Positions 1-10,275 of a DNA stretch of 64,000 nucleotides are shown here, piece by piece. The notes under the pieces were generated by a model. That model was not told where the DNA came from, did not search any database, and saw nothing but the letters and a program-made list of their open reading frames with translations. Made by a program: the position numbers and the translations under genes. Numbering within the stretch: position 1 is the stretch's first letter; each line of letters begins with the position of its first letter. Source of the stretch: Gymnorhina tibicen (lineage: Eukaryota > Chordata > Aves > Passeriformes > Artamidae); assembly GCA_013399875.1 (NCBI GenBank), contig VXAZ01007544.1, forward strand, positions 887,091 through 951,090. Direction: 5' to 3'.

Positions 1-2183
1 ATATTGAATGGATGAACACCGCCACAATTTCAACAATTATACACAGACATAGGGGCAGGGAGATGTGAGGCAGAAATGTCCTGATTCCTGGGCAAGGCAG
101 TATCATCACCTTTTTGTGAAACTAGCTTTTGGTGTCAAAACCATACATGGATGTTTATCCACAATACAGCAAAACAGCTGAATGTATGCCTGGACTTGTT
201 TATAGCTTCCATGTATCAAAACAGTTCAAAACTAGAAAGGGAGACAGGATCTTTGTCTTGAAGTGTTTTCAGTTTATTTTGGGGACATTAAAAGCATCTT
301 AATTTAATATATCCCCCCTCATGACTAGCAGAAATTCTTACTTTGTAATTTTGTAATCTCATTTGGAAAGATACCACAGAGTTGTGGAAATAACTAGGCC
401 TTTTAACCTTTCTACAATTATGTAGGTGATTCAAAGATGACAGCTCTATGACACCTAAATCCATTTACTAGATTTATTCAATACTTCAAACTCATTTGCA
501 TACTAGGAGAAAATTTGGAAGATGGAAAATCTTGTAATTTTAATGTACAAAATTTTAAGCTTGAATATCTGCTAAAAAGCCCCTCAAGAGTGACAGACTG
601 TTATCAGTGTGCATAAGATTCTGGAAGGACAAAATGCAAAAAGGGAATTAATCAAAATGTACAAAAAAGAAAGGGTACTTAAGCCCTATTGTTGTGATTC
701 TGATAAAGTTAAAATGTGTAAGATTGAGCTAGAGATGGAGGAAAAGAAGAAAAGAAATATACAGAATAATTGGACTTCATCAGATAACCTGAATCAGTGG
801 AAAGTGCATTTGCATGAGTAAAACACATGCATAGCACAAGTGCTACTAAAAATAAAAGCTAATTTTGCGATAATTTTATTCCCTTGTTCTTCATTTAGTT
901 CATATTCTAACACAAAAGAAAGAAAGCTAATGCAGGCATATACAGAACTGCTTTCATGATCCTAGTTATTATCATAACTGTATTTCTGTCAGAAGTTATT
1001 GGTAAGCAAACTATTCCTTGCACATCTTTATTGTTTTCCTCCACTGATTTATGTATTACCCCCATACTGCATTACTCCCACACTGCATTACTCACACAGC
1101 TTTTTCCTCTCACCTGCTGAAGTTCCTATGAAATAGTCATTATTGATCACTTTCTTTTCATTGTCTGGATGGGTAGGTATGATAGTTTTCCTGAGCTGCT
1201 GTGTTAAACATGGTCTATTTCATTTAGACCTGTAGTAGATAGAATAGCTGTAATAATATTATGAGGTTTTCATCAAAGCTTCCTGCAAAAACTAAATCTA
1301 AAGACTGTTTAGCAAAAAAAATTTGGGGAGGCGGAAAGGGAAGTGGAGGTGAGAGAGACACAGGTCAGGAAAAGAAAGAGTTGTCTTAAGACCCATTTTA
1401 AGAACTTATTTCACCTTCTGAGTGTTCTAAGATGCCTGGTCATCATGGGTACCTTTTCCTTTCCCAATGACAGCCATAATGCTGACAAGGTCATAAGAAA
1501 TGAAAATGCAAAGTGTAGTCTACTCTGCAGTCAAATCTTACTGCTTTGGGACAAGGAGACCTTGCTATTTTCCAATCTCAAGATGCCAAGAAAACATAAA
1601 ACATTTTAAGTGTCTGACTAGAACTCACTTGTTATTAACTACATTTCAGGGAATTATCATCGTGGTAGAAGCTGAACTGCGGTGTGGCAACAAGATAAAA
1701 ATTCTTTTCCTCCCAACCCTGCCCCAGCTGGACATACCTATTAGAACACCAAAATGAGCATGTGATTAATTCTAGGCTGTACCAGACCAGAGTCTTATCT
1801 TGATTAAGCCACTATAAATCCAGAATAACTCTACAAAAATCACACTTTACTCCAACTAAGATGAGCATCTGGCTTCCCACATGTAATCCTTGATTCTCAG
1901 GTCATGATAGCTATGACATTAGGCAATATTAGGAAAGTTTCAGGGTTTTATAAATCACTGCAACATGATAGAAACACCCAGAATGTGGAGCTTGACACAG
2001 ACAATTTCTGTACTTAAGCCCACTTGACCTGATACTTCTGGAAAATAAATTCCATGGAATTGCACAAAGTTAAAATCAATTAATTGTTGGATGAGCAACA
2101 GACATAACAACTTGTTTCTTAAAATTTGTTTTCTAGACTTTCCTCTGAAATAAACCAAGCTTGGTTCCTTTCTCCTTCTCTCT
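1..2183. other. AT-rich unique DNA, no gene seen
   Basis: No exon, RNA gene or recognisable repeat is visible. The short open frames here (for example 609-821 and 1343-1609) have no recognisable domain and no splice context. The only local structure I see is a 16-bp tandem duplication at 1061-1092. Confidence 0.6.
1061..1092. repeat. Two-copy 16-bp tandem duplication
   Basis: The unit CCCATACTGCATTACT at 1061-1076 is followed directly by a second copy at 1077-1092 that differs at one base. It is a small local duplication with no evident function. Confidence 0.85.
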
Positions 2184-2862
2184 TATTGACCTTAGGATGG
2201 GATCCCTCCCTGAGGCCAAGGGCAAAAGAGCAGAGAGCGCCGCTGTTCTTCTGTAGCTGTTTATTGTAGTTCCACAGTTTCCTGAAGGCAGAGTTCGAAG
2301 GGGTTAAACACAAGAGCCATGCAGCAACAGCGGCGGCAGAAGCAGGCAAACAGCAAGGTGTAGCAGTTGTAAAAGTTCAAGATGGAGTTTTCCAAACTTA
2401 CAGAATCATTCACTATATTTGCTAATTATCCAATAGGAAAAGTATACAATTCTAGCTTTTCTTTTTTAACCTAGCCTGTTCTAACAGTTGTAATTTTACA
2501 TAAGCCTTACATAGGTATTACTCAGAGCTGCGTATTTTGCTTCTATCAATATTTTCTGTTTATGTAGACACTTTATCTAAAAAATGTGAACAGTATAGTT
2601 CCATCTATATTTTGTCTAAAGTAGAGAAATTCTGTGAAAAACAACACTGCTGCAGCAGAAACTGTGTATAAGGTCTCTTTGCTGCAGCTTTTTAAAACTT
2701 AAGGCACTTGGCATATATTTCTACTGAAAGCTAAAATTCTATTTTTCTACTTCCCTTTGGTATGACTTCATGTATCTCAGTTTGTCCAAAGGTTTTAATT
2801 CAATCCCTGTACCTAGATTTTCCTCTGGGCCTGAATCCAGAGGAGTTCTCACTCCAACACTG
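2184..2862 (-). mobile_element. Solo LTR of an endogenous retrovirus, copy A
   Basis: This 679-bp block is repeated at 23517-24203 in the same orientation, with sharply defined shared ends. Read on the minus strand it is organised like an LTR: a long AT-rich U3, a GC-rich segment with CGG/CAG-rich sequence, an AATAAA poly(A) signal (2265-2260), then about 75 bp of R/U5. No gag, pol or env lies beside it, so it is a solo LTR. Shared sequence runs from TATTGACC at the left to CACTG at the right, and TG...CA termini can be placed just inside (2187 and 2859). A 3-bp match, TCT, flanks the outer boundary (2181-2183 and 2863-2865), which is unusual because avian ERV target duplications are 4-6 bp. 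The family could be ERVL-like, but I cannot name it. Confidence 0.75.
2260..2265 (-). promoter_or_regulatory. Poly(A) signal AATAAA of LTR copy A
   Basis: TTTATT on the plus strand reads AATAAA on the minus strand. It lies about 75 bp from the U5 end of the LTR, where the R/U5 poly(A) signal is expected. It is conserved in copy B. Confidence 0.65.
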
Positions 2863-5069
2863 TCTTTCCCCTACCATTCTCTAGTTTGCACCAATACGGT
2901 AATTTCACCCTGAAATTCCACCCAGCTCTCTGTGGTGTACTCAGTACCGGCAGCGAGTATGCTCCACCAGACTCCCAGCTGCTCTATATGCATTGCTGGA
3001 CAGCCAGCAGGTTAAACAGCAAATATAGCTTTCAAGTCCACTTTACAGCCTTCTTTCACCAGGAGAGAGAAATTCTCCTCTAACAAGTGATTTTTGTGAA
3101 GAGGCTGGAAATTCAGACTTGTGAAATCTCTAGCCTTCAGCTATACTTTTTAAAACTCAAGACTTTTATATATTATTTGAGCTAACTGGCAGAGAACAGT
3201 CATTTCTGTCTTCCCTTACTTTGTTCCTGGTTTAGGAAGTCATAATAAATACAGAGTTGAGGAGATTACTTCTGTGTGAGAGTATGAGGTAATTCATTAG
3301 TAACATTTTTCATCTTCCTGGACTTATATAACATTTGGACCTATATAACATCCCATTAATTCATTAAAGGAAGTGTGAAATGACACTTCTAGGAGCTCAC
3401 TGCTTCATTCTAGAGCGTGATCCTATCAGCACATATAATTTATCAGCTTTTTAAAACCTAAAAAAAGGGAAAAGTATTTATAATCAAATCTCCCTTCTTT
3501 TTTCTGGACTTATTAACAGCTCACAAAGAATATGAAAATACATCCAACCAAAACCATAAGTCTGCCCAGCACCCAGCAACATCTTAAAATGGAATCAGGA
3601 TAAAGTATAAAGTTGATCTAAAGTATTAAATCAGTAAATTGTTGAAGTTTTCCCTTAGAAGACCATTTTTTAGACATTCATTTCCCAATTAACTTCTATT
3701 TCTTTCAGGTTTAGACAGCTAAACTTTGTGTCTCTTGAAGAGAAGAACCTCATGAAAAACCTCTATCGTCCTCCCCCAACCCCATGAAAAGCTGTAAAAC
3801 TTTCTGCTTTCCTTTCTGCTTTGGAAATTTCTTCTTCAGTGATGTCCATTCAGCTTGCTGCACCACTTCTTTAAGGCAGCACTACATTTGCTGTGAGTGG
3901 CATCTTCTTATTTACTGTTTTGGCCAGACATTCAGTTTGTCCCAGTCAATGGAGATTAGGGGTCTATCACTTAATACTTTTTGATAGATTGCCAGAGGTT
4001 ATGTTTAAAAAAACAAAAAGTGTTCAGAAGGGAGACATAAGCCCCCTTCAAAAACAAATAGTGAACTAGGTTACTGTCTTATTTGTGATCTTCTCACAAA
4101 TTTGAAAATTGACGGACTTCAGAAGGCTTGATTTTAATTCTCACTTATTCATTTACATAAAAGTCTAAGTGAAAATTAAGCCCTTTATGTTAGTAGTTAT
4201 GGGTGTTTTGTTTTCTTAGGTTTTCCAAGCATTCAAGTCTTGAGAATTCAAAAATACCAGAGAAAAAATCCTAAAAACCATATGCAGGCTAAGTGCAAGG
4301 AAGCAAATGAGTAAAAAACTGCTTACAGATGCTTAAAGAAATATTCAAAGGATTTTTGTTTCTTTATCTCTTCAGTATTCCAAAACCATCAGATTTCCTG
4401 AGAGAGATGCATATTTTTATATAAGAAACTATGTTACAATAGGGATCTTGTCTCATCTCATGTACAAATGTAACTTAAGGTTATCATGTTTTATATATTT
4501 CACTTCTGAATTGTGTTTGTGGGCTCTCAGCTGCTTTATCATAAACAGCAAATACAGTTTTTCTCATCAAACTAGAAACATTTATGAGAACTGAAGCCTT
4601 CGTCTTGCTCACTCACAACTGATTAAAAAAAAGTTCACTATCCATCATGCTCAAGTACAGCCAAAATTTTATTTTCTTAAGAATATGTTACTCTGCATTT
4701 CCTCCTAAGAATACACAGAAACCCAGACCTTTGCTGACACTCTGGTTTATACCAATGATGTGCAAAATATACCCTGTGCTTCATAGAACAAACTGTAATT
4801 GCTCCCAGGAAAATGAGAACAAGTGTTTATTTCTCTTTACACATAGTAGTACAGGTCTATATAGAGGACACAAAACAAAGAATGATCTATTGTTTTCCAG
4901 TGTAATGCAAGAAAAAATATTAAAGATAAAAAAGTAAAACTGAAAGCATTCTACTTAGTGGATTAACAAACATTCCCCCTCAAAAAAAGTCATCTGCTTA
5001 AATTAACTGTGGAAAGTATAAGTCAATCTCTTCTATTCATTGAATAAAACCTTTGTGCCAAAGTTTGAG
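2863..5069. other. Unique DNA, no gene seen
   Basis: AT-rich sequence with small frames only (for example 2886-3083 and 4647-4937) and no recognisable domain. I see no repeat family here. A short imperfect duplication of TATATAACAT lies near 3330-3352. Confidence 0.55.
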
Positions 5070-5855
5070 AAAATGCCCTCATTTCTAATATCAGCCCCAG
5101 CCAGCATGGGCTCATGAAAGGCATGTCTGGGTTGACCAACCTGATCTCCTTCTAGTACAAGGTGACCCACTTAGTACATGTGGGAAGGGCTTTGTATGTT
5201 TTCTATGTGGACTTTAGTAAAGCCTTTAACACAGCATTCTCATGGAGAAACTGGCTGCTTATGGCTTGGATCAGTGCACTCTTTGCTGGGTGAAAAACTG
5301 GTCAGCCCTGTTTCATATCTTTGTTGTCAACCTAGAGGTGAAATCAAGTGCAGACTCTGTCCATTTGCAAACTGCACCAAATTCTGTGAGAGTGTTGATC
5401 TGCTGGAGGGTAGGAAGGCTCACTACAGAGAGATTTGGACAGGTTGGATCGATGGTCCAAGGCCAGTTCTATGAGGTACAACAAAGTGACCCAAATGTTG
5501 TGACCCAAGCCCTGCACTTGGGTCACAACAACCCCCTGCAGCACTGTTGTGCAGAAGAGTGGCTGGAAAGCTGCCCAGCAGAGAAGGACCTGCAGGTGTT
5601 GGTAAACTTCTGGCTGAATCTGAGCCAGAGTGTGCCCAGGTGGCCAAGAAGGCCAATATCATCCTGGCCTGTATCAGCAAGAGTATAGCCAGGAGGACCG
5701 CAATTGTTCCCCTGTACTCGGCACTGGTGAGGCAGTACCTCAAATCCTGTGTCCTCAAATCCTGTGTACCTCAAATCTGGGCCCCTCACTACGAGAAAGA
5801 CTTTGAGGTTCTGGGGTGTGTCCAGAGAAGGGCAATGGAGTTGGTAAAGTATATG
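5070..5855 (+). pseudogene. CR1 LINE ORF2 remnant (reverse transcriptase to C-terminus)
   Basis: This is a decayed piece of the CR1 non-LTR retrotransposon polyprotein, which in intact form supplies endonuclease and reverse transcriptase for target-primed copying. Conserved blocks appear in order: HG.MKG...LTNLISF near 5105-5155, DFSKAF at 5210-5227, EKLAAYGLD...WVKNW near 5245-5300, VDLLEGRKA near 5394-5420, LHLGHNNP near 5513-5536, CAQVAKKAN near 5630-5660 and WAPHYEKD near 5778-5803. Each block is clear but they fall in different frames (at least four shifts), with in-frame stops. The catalytic FADD motif reads FANC (5364-5375), and most of the segment around it is deleted. A 15-bp in-frame tandem duplication sits at 5738-5767. 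The 5' half and the 3' UTR with its octamer tail are missing. It is non-functional. Confidence 0.92.
5738..5767 (+). repeat. 15-bp exact tandem duplication inside CR1 remnant
   Basis: CCTCAAATCCTGTGT occurs at 5738-5752 and again at 5753-5767 without mismatch. It adds five codons in frame (LKSCV repeated) to the CR1 reading frame and is probably a replication slip after insertion. Confidence 0.9.
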
Positions 5856-6163
5856 GAGAGTCACTTCATTACTGTGATACTCAGTCTAGGACAAATAATG
5901 TAACTAACTCTTTTTTTCCCATGGTTTGTTGTTTTGCCTTGTTTGGGGATTTTTTGGGGGGTTCGCGTTTCTATTTTAAACTTTTTACTGTTAGTGTATC
6001 CTTTTATAAACACTACAGTTTTATTCTCTTGAAGTAGAATTGATTTGGACTTTAGGGTTTGATGCCACTGCAATTCCTTTGGTAATGATAGCTTATCTTG
6101 TTCAAACACAAACTTAATATCTGGTCACATGAAACACCACAGAAGCGTTTTGTTTACAAAATC
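5856..6163. other. Short unique spacer
   Basis: About 300 bp of AT-rich sequence with a G/T-rich run near 5940-5966. I see no gene or named repeat. Confidence 0.5.
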
Positions 6164-6169
6164 CATAGG
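6164..6169. repeat. Target-site duplication CATAGG, left copy
   Basis: CATAGG directly precedes the TG end of the LTR at 6170 and is repeated exactly at 6576-6581. A 6-bp duplication is the length made by beta-like (ERVK/class II) integrases. Confidence 0.85.
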
Positions 6170-6575
6170 TGTTGCTGTGCGGGTTTCTCTGCGATGGTAT
6201 TGCACGCAGCAACAACAACGCGGTGGCGGTAGAGGAGGCGAGAAGGCTCTCTTGCGTGGAGACTGCAGCAGGTCTTTATTCCATGCTAACTCTCCAAGGC
6301 CTAGGACCAGCACACGTGATAGCCCCGATAGGCAGAGGGCTGGCACATGGCCAGAGCCCAGAGAGAGAGAAGCTGGTGGCTGGCTGAACTCCAAGGCAAA
6401 GAGGGAGCTTCTGGGACTCGCAGTCCCTATCTTGGGGAACAGGGGGGCGGTACAAAGGCAGAGTTAGGATAACAGAGCCAATAGGGAGAACCTGAGGGAG
6501 TGGTTTGGACTAGAGATGGGGGAAGGGGAAGCCACATGGAAAGGCAGGCAGGGATATGAATATGGGTACGCCACA
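6170..6575 (-). mobile_element. Solo LTR, ERVK-like (class II), 406 bp
   Basis: A complete solo LTR in minus orientation. On the minus strand it begins TGTGGCGTACCC and ends CACAGCAACA, giving TG...CA termini, and it is bracketed by a perfect 6-bp direct repeat (CATAGG). It is GC-rich against AT-rich surroundings. A poly(A) signal AATAAA is at 6280-6275, followed by GACCTGC and about 100 bp of R/U5. No internal retroviral sequence remains, so the provirus was lost by LTR-LTR recombination. The intact duplication and termini suggest it is among the younger insertions here. Class II assignment rests mainly on the duplication length. The family is unnamed. Confidence 0.88.
6275..6280 (-). promoter_or_regulatory. 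Poly(A) signal of the ERVK-like LTR
   Basis: TTTATT on the plus strand reads AATAAA on the minus strand, about 105 bp before the 3' end of the LTR, consistent with the R region. Confidence 0.7.
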
Positions 6576-6581
6576 CATAGG
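6576..6581. repeat. Target-site duplication CATAGG, right copy
   Basis: Exact repeat of 6164-6169, directly after the ...CACA end of the LTR. Confidence 0.85.
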
Positions 6582-8243
6582 CAGCAGCGCTTTTTCCCCT
6601 ATTTTTTGTAGGATAAAGTGAAAACATCTTACCATTAGTTCATGAGTCTTGACCTGTTTAATTTTCCTGTTAAATTATATTATATTTTAGTAAAGGGGAT
6701 ACAAATAACTAATACAGGCATTTTGAGAAGTGTACTTTAAAATTTGTAAAAAGCACTATTTAACTGTTAAATAATGCCTTTTAAATGATCATGATCAAAG
6801 ACACACTTCATTTGTGCCAGTGAAATAATTCACACAATACTGTGTGTTCACTGAGTGATTTGATTATGAATTTTACACAGCTTGCAGGAATTTCTTTAAG
6901 GCCTGAGATTCTGGAATAACACTACCTTTGGATATGAAATGTTTCATTTTAGTAGTTTTCAGCTTGCATGGATATGAAGAAAAGGTTTACTAAGTAAGAA
7001 AAAGAAAGAAAAGCAGGAAAACCAGGAAAAAAACCCCACATAATTCAAGAGTGATCAGAGACACTGATTTCAACCTTGGGATGGCTTTTACAGAACTGCT
7101 AAGCTCATGAGCTTATTTTTACCTAAAATTCCAATTTTCCTTAAGGTCCTAAGTTTCACTTTTCCTGAAATGAGTATTGATGATCTTGAATCTCATAAAA
7201 CCGAGCTGATCTCAGTCAAGATGTTTTCATTTGCATTGAAAGATATATTCTTAGCGGGAAAGAGCTGGTTCTGGTATTCTTCCAGGTTTGTTTGTTTGTG
7301 GGTTTTTGTTTTGGTTTGGTTTGTTTTCTTTTTGCTTAGGTTTTGTTGTTGGTTTTTTCTTTTTCCTCCCCGAGAGGGAGACAGGACAGGCTGCTACATT
7401 CTTTCATATTCTGAATTAGACAAATTTTGAGAAAACAGAAGAATACAGGTAATACAAAACCAAAAGGTAGATTAGGAATACTGAAGGGATTCAGAAGATG
7501 GGATTGTTATTTGAAAAACAAGAAAATATTGAATATACAAAAAATGGAGGGGAAGCTGAGCCTAAATTAGAATAATTAAAAATATGAAAGACAATCATTG
7601 CAAAAATACAGTGATAGAAAAAGGCAAATAACAGGAAGAACTTGTCTCTTCTGAGTAGTTAAAAGCCAAACTTTCTGTGTTTACAGGAACACAGACATGG
7701 AGATGACCTGAAATAATGGTCAAGAGGTGATTGTTTCTTGAAGGCTCAGAAGTTAAAAGGCTCCTTTTTTGGTTCTGTGATTTAAACCGGTCTCATTTAT
7801 TTTCAGGGAAAAATGGAGGGAAAGCTTTCAAGCTATTTGACTACTTGACTTTGGTTTTACTCTTTACAAAGGGATGGATTGCACACCAAACAACCTCAAT
7901 ATGATCTTCAATAAATTATGCTTACTTTTTGTGATGTATTCACTTAGATTCTGGAATTCAGTGAGTGATATTCTGCTGTAAACCATGCCAAAATACACAG
8001 TTGTGCTAGAGGGAGAAAAGATGAAAGGAAAAAATTAAAAATACATAGATCACGTAGATTAATCAGTGACTTTTTAAGCAAGGCAGAAACCAGGAAATTC
8101 TAATTGTATTTAAACTAGGTAGTATGGGAAACCAGTATCTCCATGTGACAAAAACTAATGTGGACATCTGAATACACACCATCTGATTTTGCTCATAGTT
8201 TGTCTTGTAAGAGAGTGGACTTTCTGTTTTATGGTGGATTCCT
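6582..8243. other. Unique DNA, no gene seen
   Basis: AT-rich sequence. A T/G-rich stretch with TTTG and GGTTT repeats lies at about 7287-7355 and gives a spurious hydrophobic frame (7107-7430). No exon or named repeat is recognised. Confidence 0.55.
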
Positions 8244-8739
8244 TTGGTTTTGTCTGGGATAGAGATAATTTTCTTCATTGTGCTGTATTTTGGGATGTGA
8301 ATAATGTAGGTAAACACACAGATAGTTTAGATTTTGCTGAGCAGTCCCTACACTAAATTAAGGATTTTCTGCCTCTTCCCCACCCCACCAGTGAGGGGGC
8401 TGGGGGTGCACAAGGAGCTGGGAGGGGTCACAGCTGGGACAGCTGACCTCAATGCACCAAAGGGATTTCCCAGACCTTATGGCCTCATTCGTAACAAAAC
8501 AAAAAATAAAAACTCTTGTGGAGCTGGCCGGGGCATAGTGGGGACTGCTTGGGGACTGTCTGACAATTGCATTTTTTATCATTAATATTATTATTATCCC
8601 TTCCTTTTCTGTCTTAATAAGCTGTCTTTCTCTCAACCCATAAGTTTTACCTTTCTTTTGATTCTCTACCCCATCCTACTGTGGAGCAATGAACAGATGA
8701 CTAGGAGGTGCTTCACACCCTGTGGGGTAAACCACAACA
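8244..8739 (+). mobile_element. Solo LTR of avian ERVL type
   Basis: It follows the order of a common avian ERVL LTR as I remember it: TTTTGTCTGGGATAGAG near the 5' end, TTGCTGAGCAG near 8333, a C-rich then GGGG-rich block at 8376-8440 with CTGGGACAGCTGACC, an ATT-rich tract near 8577-8597, and the R/U5 segment GCTGTCTTTCTCTCAACCCA near 8621. It ends in GGGTAAACCACAACA at 8739. The usual ATTAAA of this family is AATAAG here. TTGGT follows the 3' end (8740-8744) and also occurs at 8244-8248, so a 5-bp duplication is possible, although the TG start would then be mutated. No internal region is attached. Confidence 0.78.
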
Positions 8740-9082
8740 TTGGTCCATGATATCTGGCAATATTTGTCTCTTGGGTTTTGGGTTGTTTGGGGTTTTTTGT
8801 GAGTATTGTCTTACATTTAGTCTGTCTATCTATCTATCTATCTATCTATCTATCATATATTTATCTAGGAAAGATTGGTTTAGCTTTTTGGTGCCATTTG
8901 GTTAAACTCAACATGAAGATATATGATTTTCAAGTGTTTTCATCAGTATCTCGATCTAGAGGGCACACTTCATTAGTTGATATATTTTTGTGGTGATGAA
9001 GGCACAGTGTAAGAGAAAATTTAAAGGTATTTCAAACAATTTAGAACATCAAAGAATCCAAAAAAACTACTTAATTAAATAA
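8740..9082. other. Spacer with a TCTA microsatellite
   Basis: Unique AT-rich sequence between two LTRs. It contains the TCTA array at 8825-8854 and no gene. Confidence 0.55.
8825..8854. repeat. (TCTA)n microsatellite
   Basis: About seven and a half uninterrupted TCTA units. It is likely length-polymorphic. Confidence 0.95.
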
Positions 9083-9087
9083 GTAGT
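9083..9087. repeat. Candidate target-site duplication GTAGT, left
   Basis: GTAGT immediately precedes TGTTAGGG (LTR end, 9088) and is repeated at 9828-9832 immediately after a CA. A longer AGTAGT match exists at 9937-9942, but it does not follow a CA terminus. Confidence 0.6.
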
Positions 9088-9179
9088 TGTTAGGGTCCAG
9101 TTATTAGTAAGGTTCTTAGGAAATACCTCTGCCTGAATTAAGGTGCAAATGAGACCATATGCCAGTCAATAGTAAGGGT

Positions 9180-9185
9180 TTTATT
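9180..9185 (-). promoter_or_regulatory. Poly(A) signal of the 9.1-9.8 kb LTR
   Basis: TTTATT on the plus strand reads AATAAA on the minus strand. Its distance to the TATA box (about 145 bp) is compatible with an R region between them. Confidence 0.6.
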
Positions 9186-9326
9186 TTATGGTAAATGAGG
9201 GAGAGTGACAGGGACAGAATAAGGAAGATATCACCATTCCATGGATCCCAACAATGTTGCATTGATCCTCTCCAGCTGGTCTTCTTGGTGGTGAAGGTCC
9301 CCCCGAGTAGCATAGAATCCGGTGGG

Positions 9327-9333
9327 TATATAT
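9327..9333 (-). promoter_or_regulatory. TATA box of the 9.1-9.8 kb LTR
   Basis: TATATAT in a GC-rich context, read on the minus strand as GCATATATACCC. It is the probable core promoter of this LTR, about 145 bp before its poly(A) signal. Confidence 0.55.
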
Positions 9334-9827
9334 GCTCAGGCCACATAGGAAAGCCCAGGCACGTCCCTGGGCGGGGGGGGAGGGCTGCCATTGTCTCTTC
9401 CAACAGACTCTGGGTTTGTTGCACCATGTGCAGTCCTGTGGTGCAAGGCTTCAGGAATGACTCTGGGGGCACCTCAGGGGCCCTTGATGGATTGAGGCAC
9501 CCCCTCAGCTGCCTCCCACGTGAATGGCCCGTGGATGCGGCCTTCCCAGGGTTGGGGGTTCCACAGATGGGCCAGATTGTGTAAAAGGGAGGATGGGTGT
9601 TCACTGCCTCTGAGAAGAGGTTACACGTGAAACCTTCTCCCCCCGCTTCATTTCAGGGGGGAGTCTGTGCAAACCTGTGTTAAACCTGTGGTCTCCCCCA
9701 CCCCAAACTCAGCCACGGATGAATCTTAGCACAGCTGCTGGGTTTGGCTCACATTCTTTGTTTACTTATTGTTTCTCCCCAGGCCCGATGTTGATGAAAG
9801 AATGGGTTTTCCCTTTATCTAATCTCA

Positions 9828-9832
9828 GTAGT
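9828..9832. repeat. Candidate target-site duplication GTAGT, right
   Basis: Repeat of 9083-9087, directly following the CA at 9826-9827. Confidence 0.6.
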
Positions 9833-9954
9833 TTGACTTACAGTCCAAAGTTCTTCAAGGAGGTTTCTGTGGTTGTAGCTTCTTTAAAATTTTATATCAA
9901 TGTTTGAGGCATGAACTATTTTCAGTCCTTTAGAGTAGTGAGGATGAGGAGATC

Positions 9955-10275
9955 TAGTGTTGCTGTCCTTAAGCACCGCTCAGCCACTTACTCATGCCCC
10001 TATTCCCTGGCAGGATGGGGAAAGAATCAGAAGCCTAAAAATGAGAAAGAAACACGTGGATTGAAATAAAAACAGTTTAATAATTAAAAAGATAGAACAA
10101 CAACAATAACAACAGCAACATAAAATAATAATGATTAACAATAATAATAATAACAACAAGAATAGCAATAACAGTAACAATAGGGTGGGATAAAAAGAGA
10201 AAACCAATATGAAACCTCCAAAGTTGTGAGTAAAAAACTGCAAGAAAATAAGACCCAGGTTGCCACAATAAAGTC
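9955..10275 (-). mobile_element. ERVL-type LTR fragment (R/U5 end), minus strand
   Basis: Read on the minus strand, this runs AAT/AAC tract, then ATTAAACTGTTTTTATTTCAA (about 10081-10061), then a C/T-rich stretch ending near CTTTCCCCATCC, then GGCTGAGCGGTGCTTAAGG near 9970. That order matches the 3' half of the same ERVL LTR type seen in plus orientation at 8244-8739. The last bases of U5 and the U3 half are not clear, so it is a truncated copy. The ATTAAA variant poly(A) signal is preserved. Confidence 0.68.
10097..10181. repeat. Imperfect AAC/AAT trinucleotide tract
   Basis: An interrupted run of AAC and AAT units, read as GTT/ATT on the minus strand. It sits where this LTR type normally carries an ATT-rich tract just upstream of its poly(A) signal, so it is probably an expanded internal part of the LTR. 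It produces a spurious poly-Leu/Ile antisense frame. Confidence 0.85.

Larger units (their letters stand above)
9088..9827 (-). mobile_element. Solo LTR with TATA box and poly(A) signal, about 740 bp
   Basis: In minus orientation the segment starts TGAGATTAGATAAAGGG and ends GGACCCTAACA, a TG...CA pair flanked by GTAGT on both sides. Inside it has the full LTR order. A long U3 is followed by a TATA-like TATATA (9333-9327), then about 145 bp to AATAAA (9185-9180), then about 90 bp of R/U5. The core at about 9290-9700 is GC-rich. A 162-codon frame on the same strand (9604-9116) lies wholly within the LTR and looks non-coding. The 5-bp duplication fits ERVL or a related class. I do not recognise the family, and the outer (U3) boundary is less certain than the U5 boundary. 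Confidence 0.7.

Noticed and set aside
8708..8905. Hydrophobic peptide with repeated SIYL
   Set aside because: It is a translation of the TCTA microsatellite.
9116..9604. 162-codon minus-strand ORF as a retroviral gene
   Set aside because: It spans U3, R and U5 of the LTR, crossing the TATA box and poly(A) signal, and has no gag, protease, RT or env motif.
9992..10243. Poly-Leu/Ile membrane-like protein on the minus strand
   Set aside because: It is a translation artefact of the AAC/AAT tract in an LTR.
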